A stretch of DNA of 64,000 bases from Paulownia fortunei (taxonomy: Eukaryota > Streptophyta > Magnoliopsida > Lamiales > Paulowniaceae). The number at the start of each line of letters is the position of its first letter. The first letter of the stretch is position 1. Below the pieces are notes generated by a model that was given only the letters and a program-made list of their open reading frames with translations, ran no database searches and had not been told where the DNA came from. Both the position numbers and the translations under genes were made by a program. The stretch covers positions 8,735,278 through 8,799,277 of the forward strand of contig CM033110.1 of the NCBI GenBank assembly GCA_019321725.1. Reading direction: 5' to 3'. Of this stretch, positions 1 to 11,993 are shown piece after piece.

Positions 1-1077
1 AATTTAATGATTAAATTAAATTATTCAATTAAGTAATTAGATTATTTAATTGGACTTAATTTGATTAGGAAGGCCAATTAGAGTAAATTAAATTAATCAA
101 TTGGATTGATTAAATTAGGATTAAATCAATTGAATTGATATGGGGATTTTTGAGTCCAAGTCTAAAATTAATGTGGATCACTTAAGAAGCCCACTAAAAT
201 ATGAAGAGAATAAATTAAATAAATATGATTTATTTAATTAATATATTTATAGATAAATAAATATAGTGACCGAATTTATGGGATAAAATTAGCCATTAAG
301 ATTTAATTTATATGTAAATATAATTTTAGTATATATATATTTGATATATATCAATCTTGATATTATTTAAAGAATTCAAATTAATATCAAGAATATATAT
401 AGACAATTTTGATGAATACTGTACTCTCAAATAAGTCTACATACATAGGAGAGAGAAAAAAGAAGAGTTTTTGAAAGATTTGGAACCCTTCCAATATAAG
501 GTTTTGAAGTAGTTCAAAATTAAAAAAATTTCCAAGAATTGAAAAGGGATTAAAATTTTCAGCCATATATATATGAGGGATGAAAATTACATAATCAATT
601 CAAAAATTTGAGCAAAAATTATTTTGTTTAAAGTCTTCTATTTTTACTCTCCAAGAAAAGAAAAGAAAGAAAAAGAAAATCAGTTTCTTATTATTCTTTT
701 CATATTATTGTTTCAACAACTTAAAGAATCAATCTTTATTGTTTTTGAAAACTAACTCCGATTCTAGATTAGTAAACAATTAAAAAGATACTAGCGAATT
801 CTTTTAATTGGTGTTACTTTTCCGTATTGTAGACCTGATAGAGGGGAGACACTTGAATCCCTGTGAGTTCTGATAGTCCAGAATAAGTAATTGATTGCTT
901 CATTCCCTACAATAATTGGAGTGCACGAAAGGTACAATCCGATTTTATATTTATTTATATATTCACTTGAATAAGTGCGATCGTTAAAATCGCTTTTGAA
1001 TTAAAGGGGTTAAATTTATGTTTGATAAAAAAATTTATTTTTTTGCTGCATACCCCTGTAATTATAGCGAACCCAAC
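1..1077 (+). mobile_element. Probable 3' part of an LTR (left edge cut by window)
   Basis: AT-rich, non-coding sequence running in from the window edge. Its last part (about 900-1077) has the look of an LTR 3' end: a short terminal block ending in CCAACA, directly followed by sequence homologous to the intron upstream of the VPS13-like exon at 1159 (the same pyrimidine-rich stretch recurs near 2960). No reading frame is credible. No start, primer-binding site or target duplication can be seen, so the assignment rests on position and general appearance only. Confidence 0.3.
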
Positions 1078-1158
1078 ATTCCCCCCAACCCTCTCTATAT
1101 ATTCATTGTTCTGAACTTGTCACATACTTATCTTTCTCTATATTTTCTTTATCGCCAG

Positions 1159-2240
1159 TATAAAATTGTTGTCGGAGTAAGTCTTGTGATATGCAAGATT
1201 ACTTAACAAATTCATCTCTCTCTATATTGCACTATAGTTGATGACAATGAAGACATAGAGGAGCTTTATTGGGAACTTGATATTGAAGTCATTCTTCTGT
1301 TGAGGTATGTAACTTTGACTAGGTTACATGGTGAGTTGGTGCTCAGTAAATGCTTGATATGGCATTTTTATGGAACTTGGTGAGAGGGTTTACTTTGTTT
1401 ATGCAATGTAGTAATCATGTGTGTGTGTGTTCTTCTTTTTCTTCTAGTTAATTGACAAACTACATGTGGCAATTAACATTTATGATGATGGAGTTTCATT
1501 AGTTTGCACTGCCTGGGAGCTTTTAAAGATATCATGTGATTTGCTTCCTCACATATCATCGGAGTATCTAGTTTCTTTCTGCAGAGGTCCTCCATCCTTT
1601 GTTCTTTGTCTTATTTTTCATAAAATTTTCTTTAAAGACAAGAATGTCATTTTGGGAGTGGTGGTAGCACATTGTTTTTTGTCTATAGTTAACTTCTAAA
1701 ATTTGGTTATACATGTTTTAATTGTATGTCTTGTAGTTAATAAATTAAATTTGCTGCTAGCAATATTTTACTCTGTAATTGATTTACTTTCTGATTCGAC
1801 CTCTACCTTTATAGTTACTACATCAATTCTTTCAAACAAAATGTTGGCCCATAAGTTTGTGGAGCTATCAACAGGTTCAAAATTGTACCAAAAAAAAAGC
1901 AAAAAGCAAATAAGGGGTCGTCATTTGGATGGTAAAAAGTCTATCTTGTAGTCATGTATCTACTCTTCCAACTTCTTCACAAGCTCAACATATTTTCTTA
2001 TACATATGTGATTGCCATACCATTTCAGGGCCAGACAACCTGTCAAAGATGAAAATTGATCGAGGACTCTTATTGAGGAAGACTGGAATAGATTGAATGA
2101 AATTACTGGATACAAGAAAGAGGAACAATGTTGACCCATGACAAGGGGAACTTGCCATATGTTCGGTTGAAGCTTCACATGAAACATATAATTCATTAAA
2201 GCTATTTGACTCTCAAGAATGCCTTGCTGCTTATCCTGTG
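1159..2240 (+). pseudogene. VPS13-like gene fragment V1 (three exon remnants)
   Basis: Three exon-like blocks with intron-like DNA between them match the N-terminal third of plant VPS13, a bridge-like lipid-transfer protein of membrane contact sites. Block 1 (1159-1304) starts after a CAG acceptor, encodes the VDDNEDIEEL stretch and ends at a GTATGT donor. Block 2 (about 1840-1931) encodes MLAHKFVELSTGS; its acceptor is AA instead of AG. Block 3 (2029-2240) encodes the VKDEN and DKGNLPYV segments. In-frame stops and frameshifts occur in blocks 1 and 3. Because introns are kept, it arose by DNA duplication and not by reverse transcription. V2, V3 and V4 are sister copies. Dead as a gene; family assignment is from recalled motifs. 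Confidence 0.75.
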
Positions 2241-2792
2241 ATAATCTTGAGTGTTGTATAAAACATTATTCAGAGGCAAAATTGTTAACATAAAAGAGGT
2301 AGGGTGCCTCCTCCCTTCCCCTCTCTCTCTTCCTATTTCTAATGTGTCCATGCTAGGCCTTTCACAAACTTAAAAATATTACAGATTACTAGATTGTATA
2401 TCATTTGCAGCTCAGTTTCTTGAACTTATTTAATATGCAGTTACTTTCCCGCATACTATTCTTAGTATTTAGAAGGTCTTGTGTGGTTTGAATGGTATGA
2501 GAAGTAGAAACATGTTAGTATATCCTCATAAATATGAGAAAATGAGTAGCTATGGCAGTATTGGGAGATTTAATAGCTCCTGGTGCATGCATGGTGCTTT
2601 CACCAGAATAAGCTTTTTGAGCCCATAAAACTGTCAAGTAGATATATAGATATATTATAGTTGCTAAAAAGACTAAATAACACATTTGAGAAAGAGTTCT
2701 CTCCTGAATTATGGCTTTGAGGTGTTTTAGGAATGTTCAAATGCTAGTTGTCTTTCCAAAGCAGCTTTAAAAGAGTGGGAGACTAATTTCTC

Positions 2793-2844
<52 letters not shown>

Positions 2845-2960
2845 TGAGAGTTTTAAGCTTTAGATCTCAATGTCCTTTTTTAAAGCTTAACAAACCTTGT
2901 CATTTTAGTTGTGCCTGATAGCCATCGGGTGTTCATGAGTTGTATTCCTCCTATTCCCAC
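2241..2960. other. Spacer between VPS13-like copies
   Basis: Non-coding. Most of it is matched in reverse complement by 52346-53104, including a stretch near 2580-2630 that contains a TGCATGCATGG motif and reads in reverse at about 52700-52760. It is therefore intron or flank of the same duplicated unit. It contains the CT microsatellite described separately. No other gene seen. Confidence 0.6.
2789..2842 (+). repeat. (CT)n microsatellite
   Basis: About 27 CT units with one CCC interruption near 2802, in the spacer between VPS13-like copies V1 and V2. Confidence 0.95.
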
Positions 2961-3039
2961 CCCCCACCACTCTCTATATATTCGTGGTTCCGAACTTGTC
3001 ACATACTTATCCCCCTCTATATTGTCTTTTTATCGCCAG

Positions 3040-4352
3040 TGGAAATTTATCATGGGAGCAAGTCTTGCGATATGCAAGATTATATAAGAAATACATCTAT
3101 GTCTATATTGGACTGCTCCAATCAGATTTTGGCTGCGCTATAGTTGATGACAAAAAAAAACATAGAGGAACTTGATCGAAAACTTGATATTGAAGTCATT
3201 CTTCAGTTGAGGTATATAACTTGACTCGGTTACTTGATTAGTTGGCGTAAAATATATGCTTAATATGCCATTTTTATGGTACTTGGTGGAAGGGTGTGGT
3301 TTTATTATGCAATGTAGCTATCGTGTGTGTGTGTGTGTGTGTGTGTGTTTTTTCTTTTTTCTTGTTTTTTTGGGTTAATGGACAAATTATATTTGGCAAT
3401 CAACATTTATGATGATGATGTTTCTTTAGTTTCCACCACCTTGGAGCTTTTAAATTTACCGATAACAATATCTTTTTGGGAGTGCTGGTAGCAGGTTGTT
3501 TTTATCTTCAATTAACTTCTAATAATCGGTTATACATGATTCAATTGTATGTTTGATAGTTAATAAATTTACTTTCCCATTTACTTTGTAATTGATTTAC
3601 TACTTTCTGATTCGACCTCTATTTTTGTAGTCGCTAGATTCATGTGTGTGTGTGTGTGTTTTTCTTTTTAGTTAATGAACAAATATCGTTTGGCAATCAA
3701 CATTTATGATAATGAAGTTTCTTTAGTTTCCACCAGTTGGGAGCTTTTAAGAAACCAAGGTTACTGTCGTGTGGTTTCTGATTTGCTTCCTCATGTATCA
3801 TGAGAGTATGTAGTTTCTTTCTAGAGAGGTGCCCCACCCTTTGTTCATATTACTTTTCATAAAATTTTCTTTGCCGACAAAGATGCCTTTATGGGAGTTG
3901 GCAGCAAGTTGTTTTCCATCTTTAGTTAACTTCTAATATTTAGTTATACATGATTCAATTGTATGTTGATTGTTAACGAATTGGTATTGCTGCTAGCAAG
4001 ATTTTACTTTGTAACTGATTTACTTTCTAATTCGACCTCTATATTTGTACTCACTACATTTATTCCTTCAAGTAGAATGTTGGCCAATTAGTTTGTGGAG
4101 CAATAGGCGGGATCATAATTCTACCATGAAAACCAAAAGCAAAGAAATCATGGTGGTCATTTGGATGGTGAGTAAGTCCATCTTGTAGTCATGTTTCTAC
4201 TCTCCCAACTTCTTCATGAGCTCAACATATTTTCTTGTACACATGTGATTGTCATACCGTTACAAGACTAGTTAACATATCAAAGATTGATATGAACGAG
4301 AGACTCTGACTAAGGAAGATTGGAAGAAATTGAATTATTATTGGATACAAGG
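3040..4352 (+). pseudogene. VPS13-like gene fragment V2, cut by a Tat retrotransposon
   Basis: Second copy of the VPS13-like unit. Block 1 (about 3040-3214) reads SGNLSWEQVLRYARLYKKY, the clearest VPS13 match of the four copies, then frameshifts at a run of A residues after VDD. Block 2 (about 4078-4168) is the MLA..FVEQ exon with a stop in place of a Lys codon. Block 3 (about 4268-4352) is cut in the middle of the GYK-EGDD region by the start of an LTR at 4353. The intron (3215-4077) is internally duplicated: 3395-3500 and 3688-3900 are versions of the same sequence. A GT microsatellite lies at 3323-3348. Non-functional. Confidence 0.75.
3323..3348 (+). repeat. (GT)n microsatellite
   Basis: Thirteen GT units inside the intron of VPS13-like fragment V2. 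A shorter TG run lies near 3641-3658 in the duplicated half of the same intron. Confidence 0.9.
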
Positions 4353-5095
4353 TGATGTGGAGTAAGTCAAGACTGACCTATATGGCTCGAACTAGTGATT
4401 AGGAAAAGAGTGAAATTGGGTTAATGACATCTCATCTTGAATAAGCACGAGTAACGAGCCGGCCGCTAGCTCGATATATAAGCTGGGAATACGCATGAAC
4501 TGTCATGTGTGTGGTATGAGTGTGCATGACCTACTACAGTGCATAACCTATTACATGTGTTGCACAAGCTATATTGCATGACCTACTACATGTGTTACAT
4601 GAGCTACATATTACATGACCTACTATATGTGTTGCATGAGCTATATTTTGCATGACCCACCATCGTGATAGGGCAGATCATACATGCTGGAGGGACTCAC
4701 GCCTTCTAGGTCAAGCCAGATCACGCGGAAGGATGGAATGAAATGATTATTATGGAAAAGTGATAGGTAATTTAATTTAGGGTAAATCAAGGGAGATTAT
4801 GACATGTATAAGAGGCAATTATAATAAATTAAGGTCTAAAATCTCTATTCTACCCCTTCTTTGACATTTATAAGTAAGAGGATTTACTTTAGAAAACAGG
4901 TTACACTCTTCATATCTAATACACATATTCTCTGCATGCTTTCACTTTCTTCTCCAAGTGCCCAATTGACTTGAGCATTAGAGATCTTATGCCAGGCCAA
5001 CCCGGTGTCTATTTTAAAGGTTCCCCGACCGATGGAGGAGCGAGGAAAAGCTATAGATCATCATTTGGGGTGCACTACTACATTTGCTGTGCTAT
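4353..5095 (+). mobile_element. 5' LTR of Tat-type Ty3/gypsy element T
   Basis: Starts TGATGTGGAGTAAGTCA, matched at 36758, and is followed by a primer-binding-site-like sequence at 5099. Near its 3' end (about 4970) it carries the TTGACTTGAGCAT motif, which also occurs in reverse in the LTR of element U at 41297-41320. It interrupts VPS13-like fragment V2. The exact 3' end is uncertain by a few bases. Confidence 0.75.
4523..4668 (+). repeat. Imperfect ~35-bp tandem repeats inside the LTR
   Basis: About four imperfect units built on GCATGACCTACTA followed by TGTGTTGCATGAGCTA. The same array, with a different unit arrangement, is found in the partial 3' LTR at 36826-36975. Confidence 0.85.
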
Positions 5096-5098
5096 AAA

Positions 5099-5117
5099 TT
5101 GGTGTCGTCTGTGGGAA
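5099..5117 (+). other. Primer-binding site of element T
   Basis: TTGGTGTCGTCTGTGGGAA directly follows the LTR. It resembles the TGGCGCCGTCTGTGGGAA-type site common in Tat/Ogre-lineage elements, with a C to T change. Element U has a diverged counterpart on the other strand at 41133-41155. Confidence 0.65.
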
Positions 5118-5161
5118 AGTTTGTGAGCTAAGGTATGAGATGATCGGAAAAGAAGTCTAAG

Positions 5162-6448
5162 GTGAAGATGAGTCTGATGAAGCCCCATGTGTGTAGTTAT
5201 GCCCTAGAAGTGCAAGATATGGGTGGAAATGATAGTCCACCTCTAGAAATACCCAGAGTACCTCCGTTTCGGGTGGCGGAAGCTCCACGAGTGAATTTGT
5301 CTCCAGAATTTGGAGTTGGGGGTATTAGCCAACTCACCATGGAGTAGTTGACTTGTTTAATCACCACTACCATGGACCAAACTTTGTAGAGAAGGGGGCC
5401 AATCTATTGCCACGGGAGGTACCTGAAAGACACCTCCACCATAAAAAACCTGAGGAGAGTCATACTGGGGAATGCTGAAGCAAGACGTCGGCGATCCTTC
5501 CCAATATGTCTGAGAAATTATGTCCTAAGGAGGGGAATTTTTTTCACTAAAGAAGTAATGATGGATGACTTACCTGCTAATTTTGGGTTATTGAATTATG
5601 AATATGATGACACTCCGGATCCGTGGGAGCATAAGTCGGTTCAAAAATTCAACTCTGTTTCATAGGTATTCCGATGGGGTACAGTGCAGGTGTTCCTGAC
5701 TACCTTGTCCAAATCAACTTAGCAATAGTTCAGTCAATTACCTCCAAATTCAATCCATTCCTTTGAAGGATGCTACTTTGGAGGTACATTTAGCTCTCTA
5801 ATACGTTGGCTCAGGGCTTGCATGATGGAGAATTCTTTAGGTCGCTGGCTAAGAAATCAGCCAAGAGTTTTGATGACCTATCAGATCAGGCTGAGAAGTA
5901 CATCAACATGGAGGAAGCTTAGAGGATGAAGAAAGAGAAAACTGGTGACAAGAGAAAAGATAAGAGGGAACCAACCAAGGAAGTATGGGGATTTGTTAAA
6001 GAACCAAGACCTGATAAATGACCTGAGCTCGTGTCTATGTTAAGAGAGCCTAGAAAATTCACTCATCTTGTAGCGCCCAGGGCGCAGATCTTGATGCCGA
6101 TCGCAAGGCATAAAGATTGAAATGGCCTAATAATTACTCATCGACCCCAGTAAAACCTAATTCTAATATTTTCTGTGTAATCCACTATAAATATGACATT
6201 CTGTAGAAGATTGTCGTTATTTGAGATCTGAGATAGAAAGAATGGTGAGGAAAGGAAGGCTTGATGATTGGGATAGGGAAGAATATAAGAAAGAGTTGAC
6301 TGAGCAAAAGAGTGCTCGACCTACATGGATAAAAAATGATACTGAAGAAAAGAGAGTAGCAGCAACACTAGGGAAAAACTCCCCTCAACCTCTGAGAGGG
6401 CTGATACAGATAATAGTAGATGGGCCTGCGGATGGAGATTCTCACTGA
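5162..6448 (+). pseudogene. gag remnant of element T
   Basis: Broken gag region of a Tat-type element. A 61-codon frame starts at 5162 and contains a run of short Pro-rich motifs. The middle (5400-6060) is frameshifted and stopped several times but keeps the Lys/Glu-rich helix (KKEKTGDKRKDKREP near 5935). A 75-codon frame at 6221-6448 begins MRSEIERMVRKGRL, the conserved segment that follows the His/Cys region at the end of Tat gag. No complete protein can be made. Confidence 0.65.
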
Positions 6449-6534
6449 GTTAGAAAAATATATGCTCGACCTATCCTCAAGAATTCAATAGGAGAGGTCA
6501 ATAGGATTAATGATGGCTCTATAGTTTAGTTCGG

Positions 6535-8500
6535 GCCCCAGGATATGAGAGGCCTGCACCTTATAATGATGCTTTGGTCATCACTGCAACCGTCGCTAAT
6601 TTTGATGTAGCCAGGGTAATGGTTGACACAGGAAGTTCTGTTGATGTCCTATTCTATGAAGCGTATAAAAGATGAATTTAGACATGGAAATGGAACCTGT
6701 AGAGACAAATCTGTTTATCTTTGGATGAGGGATGGTTGACCTAGTGGGGCAAGTTATTTTAGTTGAGAGATAATATAGATGTTTTTATCTGGTCTACACA
6801 TGATTTAGATAGGATTAATTCTAGGGTAGTAGTTCATCACGTCAATGTTAACCTAGCTGCAAACCAGTAATACAGAAAAAGAGATATTTTGGCTTGGAAA
6901 AAGACAAGATCATCTAGAAAGATATGGAAAAATTTATGGAAGCTGGTCATATCAAGGAAAGTCAATTCCCTAAATGGTTGTCGAATGCAGTCTTGGTACT
7001 AAAAATAGAAGAAAAATGGATGATGTGTACTGACTTCTGAGATCTAAACAAGGCTTGTCCTAAGGATCACTACCCTTTACCTCGAATAGACTAACTAGTT
7101 GATTCCACTTTAGGGTGTGAGCTACTAAGTATGATGGATGCATCACAAGGATACCACCAGATCATGTTGGCTCAAGAGGACCAAAGGAAAGTAAGTTTCA
7201 TCACTTCCACAGGCACTTATTGTTATGTAGTTATGCCTTTCAGACTAGAAAATGCAGGAGCAATGCACCAAAGGTTAGTAGATCGAATGTTTTGAGGTCT
7301 GCTCGGGTGAAATATGGAAATGTATGTAGATGACATGCTGGTGAAAAGACAGGAGGGTTGAATCTCATATGGCAGATCTAGCAGAGGCCTTTAGGGTACT
7401 TAAGAGGTACGGTATGAAATTGAATCCTTTTAAATGCTTATTTAGGGTCAGATTATGAGAGTTTCTTGGTTATATGGTCACAGAAAGAGGTATAGAGGTA
7501 AACCCAGAAAAAGTAAAGGCCGTACAAAATATGGCTCCTCTAAACAACATTAATAAAGTTCAACAACTTACAAGCAAGATAGCAGCCCTAAGTCGCTTTA
7601 TCTCTAGGTCCGCAGAGAGGAGCTTGCCCTTCTTCAAGGAATTAAAAAAGGCTAACAAGTTTGAATGGACTACAAAGTGCCAAAAAGCATTTGATGAATT
7701 GAAAGCCTTTTAGCAGAGCTACCTTTGCTTACTAAGCCCCTGCAGGGTGAAATATTGTATATTTATCTATCCATAAGTGAACTAGCTATTAACTCGGTTC
7801 TATTAAGGAATCTAGCAGAAACTTATATATTATGTGAGTAAATTGTTACAAGGAGCTAAAAATAAATATTCAGAATAGAGAAAGCAGTGCTGGCACTTAT
7901 AACAACAGTTAGACGGCTCAGACCATACTTCTTATCACATAAGATAGTGGTTCAAACTAACCTACCATTAAGATAGATACTGAACGAACTTGAAGCATCA
8001 GGTCAGATGGTAAAGTGGGCAGTAAAGATAGGTGAATATGATATAGAGTATCAGCCCAGAGTAGCTATAAAAGCTCAGGCTTTGGCAATTTTTTTGCAAG
8101 AAATGGTACAAAGTGATGAGAGCCCTAAAACATGGTTATTGCATATGGATGACTCTGCTACCATATCTGGTTATGGTGTAGGTATTATATTGGCTAGTCC
8201 TAAAGGGGAGGAGTTGGAATTGGTAATAATATTTGAGTTTAAAATATTAAACAGTGAGGCGGAATATGAGGCGCTCATAAGGGGGCTGAAGATGGCGCTT
8301 GAGCAAGGGGTAAAATATTTAATTATTTATTCTGACTCAAGATTGGTCATGCAGTAGGTAGGAGAAAAGTTCATGGCCAAAGAGGAGATGATGAAAAATT
8401 ACGTCGAGTAGGTAGCTCAATTGCAACAACAATTCAAAAAGATTAAATTAAACCATATATCGCTGGCTGAAAATGTCAAGGCTGATTATCTTCCTAAAAT
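6535..8500 (+). pseudogene. pol remnant of element T (protease, RT, RNase H)
   Basis: Decayed Tat-type pol in the order protease, reverse transcriptase, RNase H. Protease: about 6560-6680, with catalytic motif VDTGSSVD. RT: about 6860-7450, including LNKACPKDHYPLP, SMMDASQGYHQI and catalytic YVDD (7327-7340). The RT connection (7474-7713) reads RGIEVNPEKVKAV and FISRSAERSLPFFK. RNase H: 8007-8357, with HMDDSA and the EAEYEALIRGL helix. Several in-frame stops (for example near 7040, 7090 and 7295) and frameshifts disable it. The aspartates of protease and RT are still readable, which fixes family and orientation. Confidence 0.8.
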
Positions 8501-8559
8501 TACAAGTTCTACTACTGATTGCAAAACCAAAATACACTATTGACAGCCCATCAACATAG

Positions 8560-8817
8560 CATAAGGGAGGAAGTGGCATCGGTGAAAGAAAAAAGGGATT
8601 GGAGGTCAAGTATATTGGAATATTTGCAAGAGAGGAAACTACCTCAGAATAAAAGGGAGACGACTCGGCTTCAGGTTTAAGCTACTAGATATTACATTAT
8701 TGATGGCTTACTATATAAATAAGCTTTTTCTACACCATATTTGAGGTGTTTATCACAAGAAGAGGAAGCCTATATACTGTGAGAGGTACATGAGAGAGGA
8801 TGTGGAAGCCATGGTGA
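8560..8817 (+). pseudogene. Integrase N-terminal remnant of element T
   Basis: About 8700-8817 encodes the start of the integrase zinc-binding region (LSQEEEAY, REVHERGCGSHGE). The His pair of the HHCC finger is partly kept. The match stops abruptly at about 8817 where sequence of element D begins. The remainder of integrase is not found after the nest (34529 onward), so it was lost, except perhaps for an unexplained 100 bases at 34529-34630. Confidence 0.6.
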
Positions 8818-9717
8818 AGGTTGCGCATTGGCTAGTCTTATGACATGAGTCTAGAGGAAAGAAAGATTGCTAGTCTTATGACATGGTGATTCATGTGTGT
8901 ATTTGATCCTTGTCATGAATGATGAATTTTTATTGAGCACATCATGTCAAAATCTTGTGAATTATATGCTACTTGGTGTTGGATTTTGTTTCCAATGAGT
9001 TGTATTGGTCATTTTGTGGTGTTCTAGAACTTGCTTGATTACTTTTTGAGGCGAAATTCTAGATAACTACAAACTTGGAAATGATTTAGGCCATCTTTGA
9101 CTCTTTTGTGCCATTCAAGCCTACCATGATCACACTTCTATTCGCTAGTTTACCCTTTGAGTTGCTTTCCAAAGAATGGTATGTGCAAGGCATATGAATG
9201 ACCACCATTCGACTTTATTTCTTGAAGCTCACTATACCAACCCTTTATAGCCTGAAAAACCAATGATTGTCCCTAAGAGAGCTTAAAGTATGACATTTTG
9301 TGCACAATCTTATCAAGGAATCATATGGAGACATGTTAAGGGCGTGGTGAATATATTTAGGAGTATGAGCAAGGAAAATTAAAATAAAATAAAATAAACC
9401 ACAACTCATGTTGATGAAAATAAATAAGTTTGGGTTGTGAAAGCAAAAGAATAAGAAAATGAAGCCTTGGGATTTAGGAAAAAAAACAAGAAAAAAAAAA
9501 GATTATGAAAAAGAAAAGCATGAATCCTAAAGAAAAAAAATATTGGAAAAGAGAAAAAAAATGAGGAGAGTGAGATTCTATGTGCAATGCTTTATGCTCT
9601 CTTATTTTTTATCCTTATCTTTTTTTGTAGGCCAATACATAGGCCTTACGTTACAAGCTTATTGAAGTCCTTTTGATCCAAGTTTGCAACTGTCTATTAG
9701 TAGAGAATTTGTATGAA
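8818..9717 (+). mobile_element. Internal, non-coding part of element D (Athila-like)
   Basis: Non-coding sequence without a usable frame, purine-rich toward 9360-9580. It lies between the broken Tat integrase and the LTR remnant of element C. By position it is the 5' side of the internal region whose 3' side, with polypurine tract and 3' LTR, resumes at 32852. That it belongs to D is inferred from the nesting order. No 5' LTR of D is visible. Confidence 0.4.
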
Positions 9718-9756
9718 AATGGTACTCAACTAATGGGTATAAAATCCACTCATCAA
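9718..9756 (-). mobile_element. Remnant of the 3' LTR of element C
   Basis: On the minus strand this begins TGATGAGTGGATTTTATACC, the same start as the complete LTR of C at 31367-32851. Similarity stops after about 40 bases, so nearly all of this LTR is missing. Confidence 0.65.
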
Positions 9757-10284
9757 ATACTCCTAAACTTAATATTTTGCTAGTCCTCGAGCAAAAGAAA
9801 GAAATAAAACAAGTAAAATAACAAGTGATAATTAAACTTACTAGCCAAATGAGTTTCAAAAAATGTTGTGAGTTTATAACTCAAGGAAATATTAAAATAT
9901 CATCAAAATGCATAATTTCAACTCCAATGCCAAATTCACCCATCTTTAAATCCTTTGAGTGTGTGTGTATAGCCTCTTACACTTAACTTTTTACAACTTG
10001 GATAGGTTTATGCAAACTCACAACAAAATTATTGATCTCTTATTTATTATATTTATAATTTCATAAGCTTGTTTTTTATGTCACTCTCTACTAATGTAGA
10101 CTAACACAACACTACGGATCATTAGGACTTTGAAAGCTTGTAATGTGTGGCTAAGGTAATGGTAGGATAAAAAATAATATAGTAGCTCAAATTACTCATA
10201 ACACACAACTATTCTAGAACCTTGTTAATGAGCATCACTATATTTTCGTCTCATATCTTCATAAACCTTTCTTTTTTTTTATTT
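9757..10284 (-). mobile_element. 3' internal region and polypurine tract of element C
   Basis: Read on the minus strand, 9757-9800 is the usual Athila-group lead-in to a 3' LTR: CTCGAGGACTAGCAA, then a purine-rich tract, then the LTR start. The rest is AT-rich and non-coding. It continues on the far side of element A at 28967. Confidence 0.6.
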
Positions 10285-10289
10285 GTTAC
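10285..10289. repeat. Target site duplication of element A, left copy (GTTAC)
   Basis: GTTAC directly precedes the 5' LTR of A and is repeated exactly after the 3' LTR at 28962-28966. Five bases is the normal length for Ty3/gypsy integration. Confidence 0.85.
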
Positions 10290-11897
10290 TAATAAGTGCA
10301 TATTTTGACATATTTTTATATCAAATCCTTTATACTTTTCTTGCTTTATTCTTGTTAATATTCTTGTTTTATTAATGTTTTTGTTAGGGAATAAATGGAA
10401 GCATGTTTTCAGACTTGTGCAATTTTTGTAATTTGAGCATAACTTCATGATCAAAAGCTCTATGGACCTGAAGCTTGTTTCATTTGAAAGCCAAGAGATA
10501 GAGGTACAACTTTTATGTTGGAAGCTCAGCCCAATTCAGTCTTGATGATAGCATAAAATTCGTCCAAGTAATTACACAAAATGGATCACCAAAATTCAGA
10601 TCAGAATTCAGCCCAGTATTGACTTATTTTACCAATTCGGTTATATATCTTGAGCCCAAATTTATTTTGGTCTGAAATTCGGATATGTTATACCCAAGAG
10701 GTAAATAAACAAGTCTTATGAAGACAAGATGGTGTGAAAATGTGTCGAAATGGTAAAACCATAGGCTGCAAGTTGCTGCTGATGTTACAGGGCGGCTCTT
10801 GGACATGACTCGGTAATTTGACCATATCTCCTTCATCCGATCGCCACATTTGACAAAAGATATATGAAAATATATCAGCGTTGAAAGATCTACAATTTTT
10901 ATTCTTTACGTATCTTCAAACTCTGGCTGTATCTAATCTAAAAATGTAATTCAATTCAGTGGTTGAGAAATTTGTGTAACAACTTACCAACTCTTGGCAA
11001 CTAGCATACCACTTGATTAACCCTTCCATTATTTGTTTGCCTCTAGCTTACTCCAAGTACTATAAATAGGCCATATATTCAGCTTGTAAGAGGGGGGTAG
11101 AGGGTTTCTTTAGGCTAAGTTATCTTGTTTGTATGTTTTCTAGTATTGTAAGTTTTCTAGTAGTAATAGAAATGCATTCTCTAGTTTCTCTTATATTTTT
11201 AGTCTTTGTTACTTTTATTATGTCTTTCTAAATTTCATTTTGCTGAGGAAAAAGGGTGAATCTCTTGATGGAGGAAGAGAAATGGTTATAAGGGTAGAAA
11301 TTGTTTAAGTATGTTGTATTATTATTATTATTTTTGATCTAAACCCTACTTATTTTGTGGTGATTCTTGATTTATGTATCTCCAATGGCACAACAAATAC
11401 TTGGTTCATTTAGTTTATTGTACGGTTTTACCCCACCGACTGCTAATGTGAAACCTTGATTTGTTGTTGACGAAGGAGTATATAAATGCTTGATTCCATA
11501 AATAAGTGTTGGCGTTAAGAGATAATTTGCAATAGTAAGACAATATCATGATTACCTTATTGCATGAGTTACTTGATAATATCTTCCCATTGGAACCTTC
11601 ATTATGTATGGATTCCAATTGTGGCAATTAATAGAGCTAAAAAGAATAAATAATCATTTATCTATCCAAAAACTCAAGAGTGGATCCCTAATCCTCAGTA
11701 CTTTTATTACTTTTGTTTTTTTCTTTAGCTACATCATACATTAATTGTTCATATATTTTTATTCACATAAACTCCATCTTTTATAAATATAAACTTGAAT
11801 TCTTCAAACAACTTTCCTGTAGATCGACCTCGGACTCACGAGAAATTTATTACTTACTACAACCTGCACTTGGGTTTGCAACCTTAAAGTTGTAGCA
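10290..11897 (+). mobile_element. 5' LTR of element A
   Basis: Starts TAATAAGTGCATATT (the 3' LTR has TGATAAGTGC, so the canonical TG has become TA) and ends TTGTAGCA just before the PBS. Closely similar over its full length to 27352-28961 and, in reverse, to 21670-23284, which suggests recent insertion. It is non-coding. A 70-codon antisense frame at 10624-10836, repeated in the other two LTRs, has no recognised domain and is not called as a gene. Confidence 0.85.
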
Positions 11898-11902
11898 AGT
11901 TT

Positions 11903-11920
11903 TGGCGCCGTTGCCGGGGA
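11903..11920 (+). other. Primer-binding site of element A
   Basis: TGGCGCCGTTGCCGGGGA lies five bases after the LTR. This is the complement of a plant tRNA-Asp 3' end, the usual primer of Athila elements. Confidence 0.9.
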
Positions 11921-11993
11921 AGGCAAGGTAAGTATTCAGGTTTGTTAATATTTTTCCTTGTAAATATAGTTTGTTTATTTTCTTTATGGATAT

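Noticed and set aside
4523..4668. Possible CRISPR-like array
   Set aside because: Imperfect adjacent tandem repeats without spacers, inside a plant LTR.
10624..10836. 70-codon minus-strand frame, repeated at 22737-22949 and 27683-27895
   Set aside because: It is conserved only because the three LTRs of element A are near-identical; it is antisense within an LTR and has no recognised domain.
11903..11920. tRNA-like sequence
   Set aside because: Only the complement of the tRNA-Asp 3' end is present (a primer-binding site); no cloverleaf can be drawn around it. The same applies at 21646 and 31340.
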